Positions 1-8,144 of a stretch of 64,000 nt of DNA are shown in pieces. The position numbers and the translations under genes are program-made. Numbering within the stretch: the stretch's first letter is position 1; the number at the start of each line of letters is the position of its first letter. Source of the stretch: Bacteroidaceae bacterium (lineage in GTDB: Bacteria; Bacteroidota; Bacteroidia; Bacteroidales; Bacteroidaceae); NCBI GenBank assembly GCA_017642425.1, contig JAGCPB010000001.1, forward strand, positions 1 through 64,000. The letters run 5' to 3'. A model generated the notes under the pieces. That model saw only the letters and a program-made list of their open reading frames with translations, had not been told where the DNA came from and did not search any database.

Positions 1-138
1 ATAGTTGGCCTTTGCAAACGCGCGTATAGATTCGGTTTTTCCAATCTGTCTGGCACCTTTTACTATAAGCGGTTTGCGTTCAGGATTGTTTTTCCAGTCT
101 TTGAGATAGTTATCTATCTTTCTTTTAAGGAGTTCCAT
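1..138 (-). CDS. AAA-family ATPase, N-terminal fragment (runs off left edge)
   Basis: Only the first 46 codons are inside the window; the ATG is at 138 on the minus strand. The fragment carries a P-loop (GARQIGKT, about residues 29-36) after a basic N-terminal helix that starts MELLKRKID. This beginning is typical of the DUF4143-type AAA ATPases common in Bacteroidales, which often act as stand-alone accessory genes of unknown role. A -7-like box (TATTTTTG, read on the minus strand, 163-170) lies just upstream. Without the C-terminal part the subfamily cannot be fixed. Confidence 0.7.
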   Translation of the reverse strand, partial: MELLKRKIDNYLKDWKNNPERKPLIVKGARQIGKTESIRAFAKANY

Positions 139-146
139 AAGTAATA

Positions 147-221
147 ATCACAAAATCCGATGCAAAAATACTGAATATATCACATTTTCGGCATAGAATT
201 TGGCTTAAAAATCACATTTTC
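147..221. repeat. Three ATCACA-type direct repeats at 32-bp spacing
   Basis: ATCACATTTTC occurs at 179-189 and 211-221, and a variant ATCACAAAATC at 147-157. The three starts are exactly 32 bp apart. They lie upstream of the minus-strand ATPase gene and bracket its possible -7 box (163-170). They could be protein-binding sites on one face of the helix (about three turns apart), or chance in AT-rich DNA. Confidence 0.35.
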
Positions 222-240
222 CTGGAACGACCCTAATGCG

Positions 241-2595
241 TCATTCGCTCTTGATGACATCGGCCGGATTCTCGCGGGCGGTGCGGAGTACGCTGCATAC
301 TACCACAAGATAGATAAGGGCTGCCATTCCGGCCAGGACTAAGGCATAGATCCACCAGCTTACAACTGCCTGCTGCTGGAACTGTCTGCGCCAATGGTTA
401 ATGAACAGGAATCCCAGTGTGAATGCGGGAACGGAGGCTACAGCCAGAATAATGCCGTACTGCCGCAGGAATATTGAGAATACCTCCCATGTCTTGGCGC
501 CGAATGTCTTGCGGATGGCAATCTCCCTGCGACGTTTACGGCAGGAAAGAATAACCACAGACCATACACCCGATACGGATATGAGTATGCAGACAGCCGA
601 GAATATAAGCATAAGCGGGAACAGTTTGACAGTACTCTCGACTCTTTGTTCCAGGAAAGTATTCTCCGAGAACAACAGCCTGCCGGAAAGCTCCATATTG
701 TCAATCTCCTTTTCCAACAGATCCCGGGTCCCCTCCTTGTATTGAATGTAAAGAGTGGCGTATGTCGATGAGCTGTCAATGAAAAAGAAGGGTAAAGGCT
801 TCTTTAAAGGTCCTGCAAAATACATCTCCTTGAGGACAGCAATCACTTTAAACTCCCTGGGTCTGTAGGTATAACCTGCGTTCCATCTGGTATGGAAATA
901 TAAGGTCTTGCCAACTGCATCCTCAAGCCCCAACAGCCTGGCCACATCGGCCGTAATGACAATCTCATCCCTTGCCAACCTGCGCTGTGGCAGTTCACCC
1001 TGCACTACGGTAAAGCCGTAAATAGGTCTCCATGGTTCAGATAATCCACCGTCAGTGCATGCTGCAACACCCTCGTCTTCTGGATCCAAAGACAGATAGC
1101 CGTCGGACAGACCTACATTTATACCACCCATAAGCAGATTACCGTCTGCAATAACCTCTTCAACCATAGGTAAACCCTTTATCCGGTCTACAAGTCCTGA
1201 GGTATTCAGTGTTCTGTATTCACCATTCTCGTCATAAACATAATTCATCCCTGCCTCAAGCAACGCTCTGTTCCTGATGGCAAGACCCCAATCTTTTTTG
1301 AATATATCACGATACTGATGGCTGATACATACGGTTGAGAATATAAAGAATATACTGAATGCCAGTTGTACTGCAACACTCACCTGTGACAGGACATTTG
1401 ATGACCTCTTGTTTACGACCGATTCATGAAGCAACCTCCTGCTTACCAGGTGTGACAATGCTGTGCAGAGTATCAGTGAGAGCACAAGGATTATGAACAT
1501 GAACAACAGGCTGCCCTTAATGAAATATGATTCCGGCAGGTCAAATCCTGCATAGTCGCAGAACGGCTTGGTCAGGAACTGAACTGCCGCCATGCCTATC
1601 ACATATGCCATTGCCAGTACAACAAGGATATTTACGGACAGCATTGCAGTCAGTTCCCTTGAAGTTGAGCCATGAACCACGCGCAACCCCATCTCATGAC
1701 GTCTGTCCGAAAGACTGTTCAGGAAGAATATCAGATAGTTGATTATTGAGCAGATTATGAGCAACAGGCTTGTCCATGAAATTATGGTTACACTGTCCGT
1801 ACTCATCTCCAGAAGATCGCCTCTAAGGATCTTATGTATTCCGCTGATATTTACAGGAACGTATTCTCTCTTATAATGGCTGTTGTATTCAAGAATCGAA
1901 CTACTCACCTTATCGGCAAGAGCATTAAGGTCAGCCCCGGGTTTTACTTTAACCAGGACATCAATGATATCACCAAAATGACGACTTCCCTGGGATTCCT
2001 CGCACACCAGCATGTCAAACTTAAGGAAAGAATGCTTCCAGTCTTTGATGACCGCTCCTACAAAATGGTTCCCGTTTTCATAAAACCACCTGTTGTTTCC
2101 AATATCATCTATGGCCTTACCAATGGGGTTCTCATCACCAAAACATTCTTTAGCGTATGATTCCGATATTGCTACCAGATTTGGGTCATTAAGAAAGTTC
2201 ATATCCCCACTCACCAGTTCCAGGTTGAACAATCTGGTGAATGATTCATTGATTACGATGATACGTTTTGTTCCGCCTGCGCCGCCCCATCTGTCAAATG
2301 GAACCACCAATTCAACCTCCGGCCATTTGGTCAGATCGTCGAATGACGGAAAATATGCCTCAAAAGGCCTGATGTCACTGGTAAGGCTCTCCGACTTGTT
2401 TGCTTGGCTTAAATCAAAAGACCAGATATTCTGCCAGTCTTTATGGAATGTGTCATACGTATTCTCATAATGAACGCAGATTGAAGTAAGGCAGAAACAA
2501 ACAAATCCTGCCGCAAGACCCAGAATACAGATTGTGTTCTGGAGCGCGTACCTCTTTATGTTACGCAGCGCAATTAAAAAATAATGTATAATCAT
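241..2595 (-). CDS. MacB/FtsX-type ABC transporter permease
   Basis: A 784-residue inner-membrane permease of the large Bacteroidetes FtsX family. The order is TM1 near residues 18-40, a MacB-type periplasmic domain, a first FtsX block of three helices (about 275-400), another TM, a second periplasmic domain, and a second FtsX block at the C-terminus. Family marks are the cytoplasmic basic loop (RRREIAIRKTFGA) and the NPADVIKSE end. It is the last gene of an operon with the adaptor and TolC genes, 1 bp after the adaptor stop. The family normally works with an ABC ATPase that drives periplasmic work or drug/peptide efflux. No ATPase gene is present here, so one must come from elsewhere or the permease has diverged. 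Substrate unknown. Confidence 0.9.
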   Translation of the reverse strand: MIIHYFLIALRNIKRYALQNTICILGLAAGFVCFCLTSICVHYENTYDTFHKDWQNIWSFDLSQANKSESLTSDIRPFEAYFPSFDDLTKWPEVELVVPFDRWGGAGGTKRIIVINESFTRLFNLELVSGDMNFLNDPNLVAISESYAKECFGDENPIGKAIDDIGNNRWFYENGNHFVGAVIKDWKHSFLKFDMLVCEESQGSRHFGDIIDVLVKVKPGADLNALADKVSSSILEYNSHYKREYVPVNISGIHKILRGDLLEMSTDSVTIISWTSLLLIICSIINYLIFFLNSLSDRRHEMGLRVVHGSTSRELTAMLSVNILVVLAMAYVIGMAAVQFLTKPFCDYAGFDLPESYFIKGSLLFMFIILVLSLILCTALSHLVSRRLLHESVVNKRSSNVLSQVSVAVQLAFSIFFIFSTVCISHQYRDIFKKDWGLAIRNRALLEAGMNYVYDENGEYRTLNTSGLVDRIKGLPMVEEVIADGNLLMGGINVGLSDGYLSLDPEDEGVAACTDGGLSEPWRPIYGFTVVQGELPQRRLARDEIVITADVARLLGLEDAVGKTLYFHTRWNAGYTYRPREFKVIAVLKEMYFAGPLKKPLPFFFIDSSSTYATLYIQYKEGTRDLLEKEIDNMELSGRLLFSENTFLEQRVESTVKLFPLMLIFSAVCILISVSGVWSVVILSCRKRRREIAIRKTFGAKTWEVFSIFLRQYGIILAVASVPAFTLGFLFINHWRRQFQQQAVVSWWIYALVLAGMAALIYLVVVCSVLRTARENPADVIKSE

Positions 2596-2596
2596 A

Positions 2597-3847
2597 TCAG
2601 TTGAGCACTACTTCATCGGCATCGGATATGCGGTCGTAGCCGGTTATTATGATTTCGTCGCCGGGGTTGAGGCCTTCAAGTATCTCAAAGTGGCGTGGGT
2701 TCTGACGGCCTATGCTTACCGGTACGCGGACGGCGTGGGTGTGCTGCGCGTTGACCTTGAATACCCAGCTGCCGTGGGTGTAGTTGTAGAAGTTGCCCTT
2801 GGGCACTATTATGGACTGCGCCTGGCCGCCCATCTCTATGCGGGCCTGATAGGACTTTCCGATGCGGGCGTTATCGGGCATGGAGTCCGTGAATACCAGA
2901 TATACATCAAATGACCCTCCCTTGATCTCGGGTACGGTGCTGCTGATGGTCATGGGGTAGCTCTTTTTCTCATAGGTTATGGTGGCGGGCTGGCCCACGG
3001 TGATTTTATCTATGTAGAACTCGTTTATGCTCAGGCGCATGCGGAACTGGTCCATGCGTTTGATGTCGGCAATAGCGGTGCCGGAGCTTATGCGCTGGCT
3101 GGGCTCTAGCGAGAGTCCGCTCAGCTGGCCGTCGGCTGGTGCAGTTACTATAAGGTCATTCAGACGTTCCTCGGTCTTGCGGAGCTGACGCTGGGCTTCG
3201 GCCAGTTCATCCTGCAGGGCCTCCTGGCGGATTGCGTTCAGCACGGAGTCCTGACGGCGGCTCTCCAGCTGCAGACGTACGGTCTCCATCTTGTAGTTGT
3301 ACTCCTCATCGGCCACATCCAGCTGTGCGCGGCTGCGTATTCCCATGCGGAACTCTTCCTGTGCCAGGTTGTGCTCCTTTTCCAGACGCTTGAGTTCATA
3401 TTTGGTCTGCAGTATGCTCTGTGCCAGTGACAGTCGGCGCTGGTCCATCTCAATCATGCTGGTGCGGTAGGTGCGGTTCTGCTTGCGCCAGCTCTCCCGT
3501 GCGGTCTCTATGGTACGCTGCAACTCAGGGTCGCTCAGAATCATGAGCGTATCGCCTTTGTGTATCAGAGCACCGTCCTGAACCAGCACGCTCTCCACAA
3601 ATCCGCCCTCACGGGTATAGACCTTGATGGTCTGAATGGGCTGGAGGGTACCTTCGGCATTAACGTACTCCGAGAACTCGCCGCTCTGGACGGTAGCGGT
3701 CTGCACGCTGTCGGAGTTAATCCTTATTATCTTGGGGCCGGTTGAAACCTTGATGAGCATTCCTATGAGTCCTGCGGCCAGAATGCCGGCTACTATGTGT
3801 ATGCGGTACTTTACATACCATTTCTTGGGTGGTAACTTAACGTCCAT
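2597..3847 (-). CDS. HlyD/MacA-type periplasmic adaptor of efflux pump
   Basis: A 416-residue membrane-fusion protein. One N-terminal TM (about 15-35) anchors it in the inner membrane. A biotinyl-lipoyl-like segment, a long charged alpha-hairpin (about 115-235, rich in Glu/Gln/Arg) and C-terminal beta-barrel/membrane-proximal domains follow. It should bridge the FtsX-type permease and the TolC-type channel encoded on either side. Its start overlaps the end of the TolC gene by 11 bp, so the two are probably translationally coupled. Confidence 0.9.
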   Translation of the reverse strand: MDVKLPPKKWYVKYRIHIVAGILAAGLIGMLIKVSTGPKIIRINSDSVQTATVQSGEFSEYVNAEGTLQPIQTIKVYTREGGFVESVLVQDGALIHKGDTLMILSDPELQRTIETARESWRKQNRTYRTSMIEMDQRRLSLAQSILQTKYELKRLEKEHNLAQEEFRMGIRSRAQLDVADEEYNYKMETVRLQLESRRQDSVLNAIRQEALQDELAEAQRQLRKTEERLNDLIVTAPADGQLSGLSLEPSQRISSGTAIADIKRMDQFRMRLSINEFYIDKITVGQPATITYEKKSYPMTISSTVPEIKGGSFDVYLVFTDSMPDNARIGKSYQARIEMGGQAQSIIVPKGNFYNYTHGSWVFKVNAQHTHAVRVPVSIGRQNPRHFEILEGLNPGDEIIITGYDRISDADEVVLN

Positions 3848-5318
3848 ATTCTACTTGCTGTTCTATAAGTTCATTATTGTCAAAATCATAAGCTGTAAGG
3901 CTGCGGATGGTGTAGTAGAGCTGCCAGTAACGGCTCAGGGCCGATACGTAACCCCTGTAGGCCGAATCCTTGGCGGTTATAGCCGAGTTCAGGTCCAGTA
4001 TGGTGGAGTTGCCGCTTACGTACAGATGGCGCGCCACCTCATAACGGTGAAGGGCTGTCTGCATGGTGCGGCGTGCTATATCCACCTGACGCTCCTGCAT
4101 GTTGAACTGGCTCACTGTGCGGGTGACCATCTTTTCAAAACTCACCTCATTCTGCTCTATGTGCATACGGGTAAGTTCCAGGTTGTTCTGTGCAATCTTT
4201 ACACGGCCGCGTGCACGTCCCCAGTCAAGAATGGGAATGCTGATGGATACACTCACTGACTGCTCGTCGTTAAGGTTACGGAAACTCTCGGGCAGTTCAT
4301 CGGCAGTCTGAGCCAGCCCCAGACGCAGGTAGATGGATGCCTTGAATCCGGCCTGTGACTTGTAGTATGCCAGATTGCTCTCAGAGTTCAGACGGCTCAG
4401 TTCCATGCTCTCTATATCGGGACTGTTCTGACGGGCCAGCTCCATTGCCTGGTCAAGCGGCACCGTAAAATGGGGAATGCTGTCGGTGGTAACAACCTCT
4501 ATCTGTGTGTCCGATGTCAGGTTAAGGAAGTTGCGCAGCTGATCCACGGCGTCATCGAACGACATCTGCGATGACATTATGCTGGTCTCGCTGTTCAGCT
4601 TGTTGAGTTCCAGCTGGAGCAGTTCGTTCTCGGTTATTGTACCTATATTGTATCGGCCCAGTCCGTAGGTGTAAAGTGTGTCGGTAGCGGCGTGGTTGAG
4701 CTGGGCTATCTCCAGCTCCGTCTGGGCCGATACCAGATTGAAGAATACCATTGCAGCCTGCGATGCCACCAGCTCCATGGTCTCGGCATACTGCTTGCGG
4801 GCCCTACGATACTCTATGGGCTCGGTCTTGCGGCTCCACTTGAATGAGTTGTAGCCGTTAAGGCTCTGTGAGAAACTCAGTTGCAGCGGCTGTGAGTAGT
4901 AACTGTGTGTGGGATTGTCGCCCAGCTGGTCCAGACGGCTCAGACTGCCGGACAGAGAAATGGTGCCGCCTGTAAACCACACGTTCTGTGAAAGGTCTAG
5001 CGACAGGTTGTTGCGCATGCTGTTGCTCTGCGCATATTGCTCGGTGCCGTCGGGCAGAGTCACGTAATTGGTGCTGTGATTAAGTGACGGCGATGATGAC
5101 AGTGACAGGGTGGGGAGCATGCTGGCCCTGTAGCTGCGGTAACTGAGCCAGGCCGACTCAAATGTGTTACGTGCCTGCACCGCCTGCGGCGATGACTCCT
5201 GAGCCATTCGGATAACCTGGCTCATGGTTAACCGAACCGTATCGCCACCGGCGGCATTGCCGGCGGCCGATACGTTCAGCAAAACAAGGAGGAGCGATAT
5301 TTTGATTAGCTGTCTCAT
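3837..5318 (-). CDS. TolC-family outer-membrane efflux protein
   Basis: A 493-residue protein with a signal peptide (cut near residue 22) and the two alternating coiled-coil/beta-strand halves of the OEP family. It would form the trimeric outer-membrane channel of the efflux pump. It is the first gene of the operon, with a good promoter at 5342-5374 directly upstream. Start chosen at the ATG that gives the signal peptide. Confidence 0.92.
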   Translation of the reverse strand: MRQLIKISLLLVLLNVSAAGNAAGGDTVRLTMSQVIRMAQESSPQAVQARNTFESAWLSYRSYRASMLPTLSLSSSPSLNHSTNYVTLPDGTEQYAQSNSMRNNLSLDLSQNVWFTGGTISLSGSLSRLDQLGDNPTHSYYSQPLQLSFSQSLNGYNSFKWSRKTEPIEYRRARKQYAETMELVASQAAMVFFNLVSAQTELEIAQLNHAATDTLYTYGLGRYNIGTITENELLQLELNKLNSETSIMSSQMSFDDAVDQLRNFLNLTSDTQIEVVTTDSIPHFTVPLDQAMELARQNSPDIESMELSRLNSESNLAYYKSQAGFKASIYLRLGLAQTADELPESFRNLNDEQSVSVSISIPILDWGRARGRVKIAQNNLELTRMHIEQNEVSFEKMVTRTVSQFNMQERQVDIARRTMQTALHRYEVARHLYVSGNSTILDLNSAITAKDSAYRGYVSALSRYWQLYYTIRSLTAYDFDNNELIEQQVEYGR

Positions 5319-5341
5319 ACTTTTTTGTTTTATTGACAGCC

Positions 5342-5374
5342 CAAAAGTACCGCTCCCCCTTGCCTTACTACAAG
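5342..5374 (-). promoter_or_regulatory. Promoter of the efflux operon
   Basis: On the minus strand there is a -7 box TACTTTTG (5349-5342) preceded, with a 21-bp spacer, by a TTG-type -33 box (CTTG, 5374-5371). This matches the Bacteroidetes consensus TTTG-N19-21-TAnnTTTG. It lies 23 bp upstream of the TolC start. Confidence 0.6.
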
Positions 5375-5433
5375 TTTTTAATGCTGAATCGTCTTTTTTA
5401 CCCTAAAATCGTCCAATTTTTTGACACTCTAAA

Positions 5434-7311
5434 TCAGAATGACAGGTTGACGCCACCCATGAATGCAATACCCGGCATGGGGTATCCTGCGTTGATCTGA
5501 TACTTGGTGTTGAGCAGATTGTCACCGTTTACCCAGAGTTGGAGCATATCGGACAACTGATATGACAGGCGGGCGTTCCAGAGCAGGAAGTCCTCCTTCT
5601 TGTCGGGGCCTACAGCTGAGTAGAGACCGTTTATATACTGCAGACCGGTGCTGGCGTGCCAGCCATTGCTGTTGTATGAACCGCCCAGATAGGCCTTGTG
5701 CTCAGGTGCACCCACAACAGGAGTCTCCATCTTGAGGAAACTGTAGTTGCAGTTGGCGGCGAATGACTTTGAAATCAGGTATGATGCCTCAACCTCAACA
5801 CCTGTATTCTTGAGTTCGCCACTGTTCTGGTTGAGCATTGGAGGCGGAGCGGTGGGATTGGGCAATGTCAGAATAATATTCTTGGCGTCCATGTGGAACA
5901 GATTGATTCCATAATACAGTTTTCCGCTTAGAAGCCTCTGCGAGAATGAGAGTTCATAGTTCCAGAGTGACTCGGCTTTGAGGTCCGGGTTGTGAGGAGG
6001 ATACATGTACATCTCCCTGATTATGGGATAGCGGAATCCCTTGCCTACAGACAGTTTGACCTCGGCATTGGCGGGCAGATGGAATGCGGCGCCGGCCTGA
6101 GGTACCAACTCGGTTCCGGCCTTGGAATGGTGGTCCACACGCAGGCCTGCGTTCAGGGTAAGCAGTGAACCTATCTCCTGACGCATCTCAAGGTAACCGG
6201 CCAACTCGTCTTCACGCTCATCGACCTGAGGTACATCTGTACCGGCGGTAGGACCGTCAACAAAATGGTTGTCGGCCTTGCCTCCATAACGGTAGTAGTC
6301 AAATCCCAGAGTCAGACGGCTGCCCTCAAACAGACTTGTGCTTTGCCAGGCCGATGCTCCCAGCATCTCATCGTAAGAAATGAAACGGAACAGTTTGGGT
6401 GTGGCACCGGGTGCATATGCATATCCGTCATTTATCCAGTGGTCGCCCCAGCTGTAGAACAGGCTTACTGCACCTTGTGTGCGTGCGTAATTATTCTCAA
6501 TGAACAGGGCAGTGGTTCCGCGGGTTATATCCTGGTCGGCATCAATCAGAGGAGCGCTCTCGGAACCCGGCTGTGATGCCTTGAAACGGGTAACATCCAC
6601 GTTGGCCGATGCGTTCCAGTTGTCTGATATGTCATATCCCAGCTTGGCAAAACCGCCAAACTGCTCAAAGTTCATGTTGTCACGGTGTCCGTCGGTGCGG
6701 TTGTAAGAACCTGATGCCACTGCGCTGAACTTACCCTGACGGGTGCTGGCCGTAAGCTCGGTCTCTGCTGTGTTGAATGATCCGTAACCTGCATGCAGGC
6801 GCGCATGTGTACCTTCCTCTTTCTTTGTTACTATATTAATCACGCCGGCCATAGCACCGGATCCGTACAGTATTGATGCAGGACCTCGAAGTACCTCAAC
6901 TCTCTCGGTCATGAGTGACTGATATGAGTCGGCTATGGGGTGCCCGTAAATACCGGCATAGTTGGGATGTCCGTCAATAAGAACTATCATACGAGCTGTG
7001 CCGCCGGTCATACCGCGCATGGATATGTTACCTGCAGCACCGCCCGATACACCGTAGCCGGCATATCCGCGCTGGGTGATGAACAATCCCGGAACCTGCT
7101 CGGTAAGTAGGGGCAGAAGTGATGTGCGGTTGGTCTCCTCAATGGCCGCGCGGTCCAGAACGTTGACCGTCTGTGACAACTGACGTACATCGGTGGCCGT
7201 ACGTGTACCGGTTATTACTACCTCCTGAAGAAGTGTGTCTGAAAGTTCTGTTGCATGTACTGCGCCGATTGATATGGCTGCAGCGCCAAGAATTAAAGCA
7301 ATGCGTTTCAT
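5434..7311 (-). CDS. TonB-dependent outer-membrane receptor
   Basis: A 625-residue receptor starting at the ATG at 7311, which opens a clean signal peptide (MKRIALILGAAA...). It has a TonB box-like stretch (LQEVVITGTRT), a plug domain (about 40-155) and a 22-strand-type barrel ending in Phe (VNLSF). It imports a scarce ligand such as a metal chelate or cobalamin. The overall look is of the smaller BtuB/CirA-like class rather than the 1000-residue SusC class, and no SusD partner is present. A NikR-like gene lies just upstream on the same strand, so nickel or cobalt chelate uptake is plausible but unproven. Confidence 0.9.
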   Translation of the reverse strand: MKRIALILGAAAISIGAVHATELSDTLLQEVVITGTRTATDVRQLSQTVNVLDRAAIEETNRTSLLPLLTEQVPGLFITQRGYAGYGVSGGAAGNISMRGMTGGTARMIVLIDGHPNYAGIYGHPIADSYQSLMTERVEVLRGPASILYGSGAMAGVINIVTKKEEGTHARLHAGYGSFNTAETELTASTRQGKFSAVASGSYNRTDGHRDNMNFEQFGGFAKLGYDISDNWNASANVDVTRFKASQPGSESAPLIDADQDITRGTTALFIENNYARTQGAVSLFYSWGDHWINDGYAYAPGATPKLFRFISYDEMLGASAWQSTSLFEGSRLTLGFDYYRYGGKADNHFVDGPTAGTDVPQVDEREDELAGYLEMRQEIGSLLTLNAGLRVDHHSKAGTELVPQAGAAFHLPANAEVKLSVGKGFRYPIIREMYMYPPHNPDLKAESLWNYELSFSQRLLSGKLYYGINLFHMDAKNIILTLPNPTAPPPMLNQNSGELKNTGVEVEASYLISKSFAANCNYSFLKMETPVVGAPEHKAYLGGSYNSNGWHASTGLQYINGLYSAVGPDKKEDFLLWNARLSYQLSDMLQLWVNGDNLLNTKYQINAGYPMPGIAFMGGVNLSF

Positions 7312-7328
7312 AAGATGGGTTAGTTTGT

Positions 7329-7370
7329 TTCGTGATGCAAATATAGTAAAGTAACACGAATTCAAACAAT
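7329..7370 (-). promoter_or_regulatory. TonB receptor promoter with overlapping inverted repeat (candidate operator)
   Basis: The minus strand shows a -7 box TATATTTG (7345-7338) with a TTTG at 17 bp (7366-7363) or ATTG at 21 bp (7370-7367). The -7 box is enclosed by a perfect inverted repeat: TTCGTG at 7329-7334 and CACGAA at 7355-7360, 20 bp apart. NikR proteins bind widely spaced short inverted half-sites, and a NikR-like gene is next door. The repeat is therefore a reasonable operator candidate, although the spacing is wider than in the E. coli site. Confidence 0.5.
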
Positions 7371-7399
7371 CGTGCTACCGTTATTTCATAAAAAAAACA

Positions 7400-7801
7400 T
7401 CAGTCAGCGCGGCTCATAAGCAGTTTGCCGTGGCGGATACCTTTGATAGAGGTCATCTCATCGGCCAAAGCGGTAAGCAGACGGGCTTCGCCCATGACGG
7501 TGCACACATGCAGGCAGGTGCCCTCGCTTATATAGTGCTGGGATGATGAAAGAACCAGCTTCTGGTGTCGGATCTGTATATCAGAGATTTTGGAGGCAAT
7601 ATCGGTCCGCTGCTGGTCATAAATAATAAATATGGTGCCCGCCACGATATGGTTGCACTGCCACTTCTTCTCTGCCAGATTCTTCTCAATGAGGAAACGT
7701 ATGGCCTGCGAACGGTTAGCATAACTGTCCTCCTTAACAAAAGAATCCAACTGCTCCAGCAGCTCGTCCTCAAGTGAAACTCCAAATCTTTTCAGTGCCA
7801 T
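7400..7801 (-). CDS. nikR: NikR-like metal-responsive ribbon-helix-helix regulator
   Basis: A 133-residue protein starting at the ATG at 7801 (MALKRFGVSLED). Residues 2-45 form a ribbon-helix-helix DNA-binding domain. Residues 50-133 form an ACT-like metal-sensing domain with the family's ending (GIRHGKLL). NikR binds nickel through three His and one Cys. Here one His (H79) and the Cys (C96) remain, but the two His expected 8 and 6 residues before that Cys are Gln88 and Tyr90, with a lone His89 between them. Metal preference may therefore differ from classical NikR. Upstream of and same strand as the TonB receptor gene; likely repressor of it. Confidence 0.85.
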   Translation of the reverse strand: MALKRFGVSLEDELLEQLDSFVKEDSYANRSQAIRFLIEKNLAEKKWQCNHIVAGTIFIIYDQQRTDIASKISDIQIRHQKLVLSSSQHYISEGTCLHVCTVMGEARLLTALADEMTSIKGIRHGKLLMSRAD

Positions 7802-7902
7802 AACATCTGCAAATCTAATCAATTTTTTGACCTGTTGAAAACTTCTCTTTCAGAACGGCCCGGAAGTTATTAACAACCCGTATCACCGTATTGTTTTTAT
7901 AA

Positions 7903-7910
7903 TAACTTTG
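7903..7910 (+). promoter_or_regulatory. Likely -7 box of the nrdDG promoter
   Basis: TAACTTTG matches the Bacteroidetes -7 consensus and sits a few bases upstream of the riboswitch, so transcription would begin near 7917. No good -33 TTTG is visible at the usual distance. Confidence 0.45.
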
Positions 7911-7916
7911 CCTGCG

Positions 7917-8100
7917 TCATTGGTTTCCGAAGGGGCGGCTCCCCAAAGGAATAATTTGGAATCCGGTGCAAAGCCGGGACAGTACCTGCTGCTGTAAATC
8001 CCACATTATAAGTCCGATGCACTCTATGCCACTGGCTTTAAGAGCTGGGAAGGCGCGCCGGACGGGATGAGTCAGAAGACCTGCCGATGACAATTGATTT
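7917..8100 (+). promoter_or_regulatory. Cobalamin (B12) riboswitch
   Basis: The leader contains the conserved core elements in order: GGAAxxxGGTGxAAxxCC-like segment (about 7960-7977), the CTGCTGCTGTAA segment (7986-7997), GCCACTGG and GGGAAGG (8028-8054), and a near-perfect B12 box with AGTCAGAAGACCTGCC (8070-8085). A further short hairpin (CTGCA/TGCAG) and about 45 nt lead to the nrdD start. Such elements usually switch expression off when adenosylcobalamin is abundant. Expected effect: nrdDG is made when B12 is scarce. Together with the promoter region this fills the 343-bp space between nikR and nrdD. Confidence 0.93.
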
Positions 8101-8144
8101 CTGCACCTTGCAGGATTACAGGGACGGGATTACATTTATAGTTT

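Noticed and set aside
3636-4259. 207-residue plus-strand reading frame
   Set aside because: Antisense to the adaptor and TolC genes and shows no protein family features.
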